Assembly (NCBI GenBank): GCA_032690845.1
Contig: CM064420.1
Location: 62,546,707-62,610,706 of the forward strand
Direction of reading: 5' to 3'
DNA: 64,000 bases
Origin: Eleusine coracana subsp. coracana
Taxonomy: Eukaryota > Streptophyta > Magnoliopsida > Poales > Poaceae
The position numbers were made by a program, and so were the translations under genes. The notes under the pieces are model-generated. The model searched no databases. It was given only the letters and a program-made list of their open reading frames with translations, and was not told where the DNA came from. Positions 61,428-64,000 of the stretch are shown here, piece after piece (the first letter of the stretch is position 1; every line of letters starts with the position of its first letter).

Positions 61428-63390
61428 TGAAAGGACCTTGATGTCGCCTAGATGGGGGTGTGAATAGGCGAAACCTAAAATTTACAAAACTTATTCGCAC
61501 AGATTAGTACTAAACCTGTGTGACCTACCGGTCTGACCGGTATGCACAGACAGAAACAGATCAAACCCCCAATTTGTATCCTAGTTCAACCAAGATTTGG
61601 AGTAGTACTCCAGGGGATTTTGTTTAGCACATACACTTAGTACCTGCACACAAAAGACACTACCAAGTAGATCGAAGCGGAAGCACAAATATGAACTAGA
61701 AAACAACTAAGAAAGCAAACCGAAGTGGAGACACGAGAATTGTTTCACCGAAGTTCAGGACCACCAACCGTGATCCCTACGTCTCCGTTTGAGGAAGCTT
61801 GAGCTGCTCACCGGCACGCTCCAAGCCGGATCTCTTTCAACCACTTCCCTCAATCCACTATCTTGATCTTTCCCACATCAGAGGCAAGATCACAGCCCTC
61901 ACAAACTTTCCCAAGGCTCACCACAAACTTGGGAGCCCTAGGATGACGCCTAGCCATCTAGGAGGTTTCCCTCCAAGAGTAACAAATGCTCCACGAGTTG
62001 CTTGACGCAACCAAAGTGCTCAAGGCTTAGGATTTGCTCACAAATGCTCCACACACTCAAATCTTTCAACCCAACTAAAGATTTTGCATAAAACACTTGG
62101 ATCTCACAAAGAGAGGTTGGGGATAGCTCAAATGGCCGTTGGAATGCTATAAGGTCGGGCAAGAACCAGCAACAACCGAAGGGAGAGGTGGAGGGGTATT
62201 TAAACACGATTCCAGAAACTAGCCATTGGGGCTGTCAGGCACACACCAGTCTGACCGGTTGGAGACAAACCACCCAACCAAACTAGTCAAAAAGGCTCCA
62301 CAAGCTACCCACTAGGCTGCTAAATAACTCAAACTAATTACCCAACTAAATTTCTAGGCCAAACACTCACTAACCCAAAACTGGATCCAAGAACTCTATT
62401 CAAACCGATCTGACTGGTTGACACAACCGGTCTCATCGGTTGAAGCACTGTTGCACACTCAGGGCTAGGATTTAGGTCTTTCAAAAGGTTTATCTTTGGG
62501 TTTTAAGCACTTTGACCTTGTCATGAACACATGTTGCATCTCTCTTGATAGAACGACAACCTATACTCAAGAAACAAATGAATGACACTAAAACCATTGC
62601 TTGAGCTTGAGATAATTCCATTTGCCGGTATTCTTTATATTTCTCTTCATGAGGGCGATCAACATTTTCAGCACTTGAGCATATCCACCTTGAGCTGATG
62701 ACTATGGAGGATTACTTCATATGGTTAAAACTCCACTTTTTATCCATGTCATTTTTTTTCTTGATTCAAAAATAATTGACACTTAGAAACATGTCAGTCT
62801 TCATGACTTCTTTGATTCATCGAATTCAAGCATCCATTTGCTCTTCTCCATCACAAAGGTCATTCGGCACCAAGCCTCATGCTTGCCCTTCTCTAAAGTA
62901 TGGTCCATCGCAGCCAAGTCCTTGTCAACCCTTCATCAACTTACCATCATGATTCACACATCTACTTGTATCATCCATGAGTACACGATTGATATTTTGT
63001 TTAGATGTATTTGATTCCTTTTGACATGTAGCAAACAATAAGGTCAATATCAATGACCATAGTAAAAGTATGCTTGACACATCAACTAGCTCCTTTTGTT
63101 TCTTGTCAAATGACTTGATCATCAACAATTGCTTAGTCATATATGTCACTTGATTTGTATTAGAGAATATCCACATAGCGACATATGTTTTCTAATTCAT
63201 TACAATCTTTGTCATATGGCATATATCACGTGCACTTAGAATATATCCATATACATCTATGTCTTGATACACAAATATTTTTATTAGTATCACCACATAA
63301 TTTCTGTTACCACTCAACAAATACATTAGCTCTTTAATCATGTTATCATATAAACACCAAAACTCACTAAGAGGCCTAGATGTACTTTCA
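61428..63390 (-). repeat. 5' LTR of element B
   Basis: 1963 bp, partner of 41736-43711. Visible differences include a shorter G run and scattered substitutions, more than between the two LTRs of element A. It has a module at 62404-62440. Confidence 0.85.
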
Positions 63391-63395
63391 TCGAT

Positions 63396-63495
63396 CTAGA
63401 GTGGGGAAGGGGGGGTAGTATTATTATGTAAGGGGCTGACTCTTCTCTCTTTAATACAATGATACGCAGCTCTCTTGTATATTCGAGGAGAAAAA
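63396..63495 (+). mobile_element. 3' tail of the same LINE
   Basis: Contains CTTTAATACAATGATACGCA, TCTCTTGTATATTCGAGG and a terminal A run, which is the familiar 3' end of plant L1-type LINEs. The second copy of AATTATGCCTCGGG follows at 63496-63509, matching the copy at 40199-40212. The tail is therefore separated from its body by about 21.7 kb of inserted LTR elements. Confidence 0.8.
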
Positions 63496-63509
63496 AATTA
63501 TGCCTCGGG

Positions 63510-64000
63510 TCCGTACCTTCCATCAATACTTCGCTAAGGGTTGCTTTGAAAACAAAAACTCGCTAAGAGAAAGTGCAAATGTGTTTTCTTACAGTAGATC
63601 ATTTCATATGATGGCATCAATTTTTTAGACAACTTATCATACAACATCTATAACAGATGATTCTTTTGGTTGTCTCATAGTATTATATGATTTTTTTCAT
63701 TTATAAATTAGAAAAGAAATATTACTGAATTACATGGCGACTACGACTCGTCTAATGACGTGAAACAATTCTCTCTCTGTTTCTTATTTTCTCTCTTTCA
63801 CCCTGCAAAAAAAAATCCTAAGGTCTCGACAAGTTTTCCTAAATAGATTACCACACACGCCGGGTGGATTTTGTCCGTCTTTTTTTTTGTAATAATTCTT
63901 CAATTGATCCAGTCATTCTTAGCTGTACCGATTGTGATATGTATGACTAAGGATCCTTTTGATATAGTTTTTAGAACAGATTATGGCTCAGCTTTTAGCA
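63510..64000. other. No recognised gene
   Basis: AT-rich sequence to the right of the LINE target duplication, the continuation of the ancestral locus that on the left ends at 40198. Nothing recognisable. Confidence 0.4.

Larger units (their letters stand above)
57095..62440. repeat. 37-bp modules, element B, right part
   Basis: Modules at 57095-57131, 57278-57314, 57704-57739 (degenerate), 59070-59106, 59823-59859 (in gag), about 60980-61008 (shortened, in gag) and 62404-62440 (in the LTR). Again two ACCGGT-CTG-ACCGGT-like units lie 7 bp apart; the copy at 59823 has all four ACCGGT hexamers perfect. Confidence 0.85.
41736..63390 (-). mobile_element. LTR element B (copia-gag type, non-autonomous, interrupted by element A)
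   Basis: LTRs at 41736-43711 and 61428-63390, both with TG...CA ends, minus-strand orientation. The primer site TTGGTATCAAAGC lies next to the LTR at 61428, and the polypurine tract next to the LTR at 43711. Without element A it is about 11.2 kb. In transcription order the interior holds a broken copia-type gag, a spacer with several 37-bp modules, the unrecognised ORF2 (interrupted at 55707/45272 by element A) and a large inverted repeat. Flanking pentamers are TTGAC and TCGAT, two transitions apart, consistent with an old duplication of TCGAC. No reverse transcriptase, integrase or protease motif was seen. It sits in a LINE. Confidence 0.85.

Noticed and set aside
42724..62440. The dispersed 37-bp modules as a CRISPR-like array
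   Set aside because: Copies are hundreds to thousands of bases apart without regular spacers, the genome is plant nuclear, and no cas-like gene is present.

Overview
The window is nuclear DNA from a plant, almost certainly a grass. The evidence is spliced genes with plant-type products, Tourist-, Stowaway- and CACTA-type elements, a wall-associated kinase of the grass layout, GC-rich first exons, and a large nest of LTR retrotransposons. The species cannot be fixed from sequence alone.

Layout. 1-10.5 kb is gene-poor: a Tourist-like MITE, a complete Mutator-like element (2533-6193) with a FAR1-type transposase gene, decayed GDSL-lipase and F-box/DUF295 fragments, a tRNA-like retroposon candidate and a Stowaway-like MITE. 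11.4-12.3 kb holds a five-exon type-A response regulator (minus strand). 14.5-15.8 kb holds a three-exon NAC transcription factor (minus). 17.1-19.8 kb is a small LTR element without coding capacity, with a perfect 5-bp target duplication. 20.5-31.8 kb is a 19-exon ARF-GAP gene (BAR-PH-ArfGAP-ankyrin, plus strand) with a LINE in intron 1. 32.9-36.9 kb is a four-exon wall-associated receptor kinase (minus), convergent with the ARF-GAP gene, with a CACTA element in its last intron.

40.2-63.5 kb is a three-level nest. A 5'-truncated LINE (14-bp target duplication at 40199-40212 and 63496-63509) was split by LTR element B (41736-63390), which was split by its relative, element A (45273-55706). 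Both lie on the minus strand. Both have an initiator-Met-type primer site, a polypurine tract, a broken copia-type gag with zinc knuckles and a second, unrecognised ORF where pol would be. I see no reverse transcriptase, integrase or RNase H in either, so both look non-autonomous.

The most unusual signal is a module shared by A and B: two 15-bp units of the form ACCGGT-NNN-ACCGGT held 7 bp apart (15-7-15, 37 bp). It recurs in LTRs, spacers and coding regions, with core triplets typical of each family. One copy in element B lies exactly at the centre of a roughly 240-bp-arm inverted repeat. I do not know a described system matching this. No cooperation between the host genes is evident; the response regulator, NAC, ARF-GAP and kinase genes look like independent loci.
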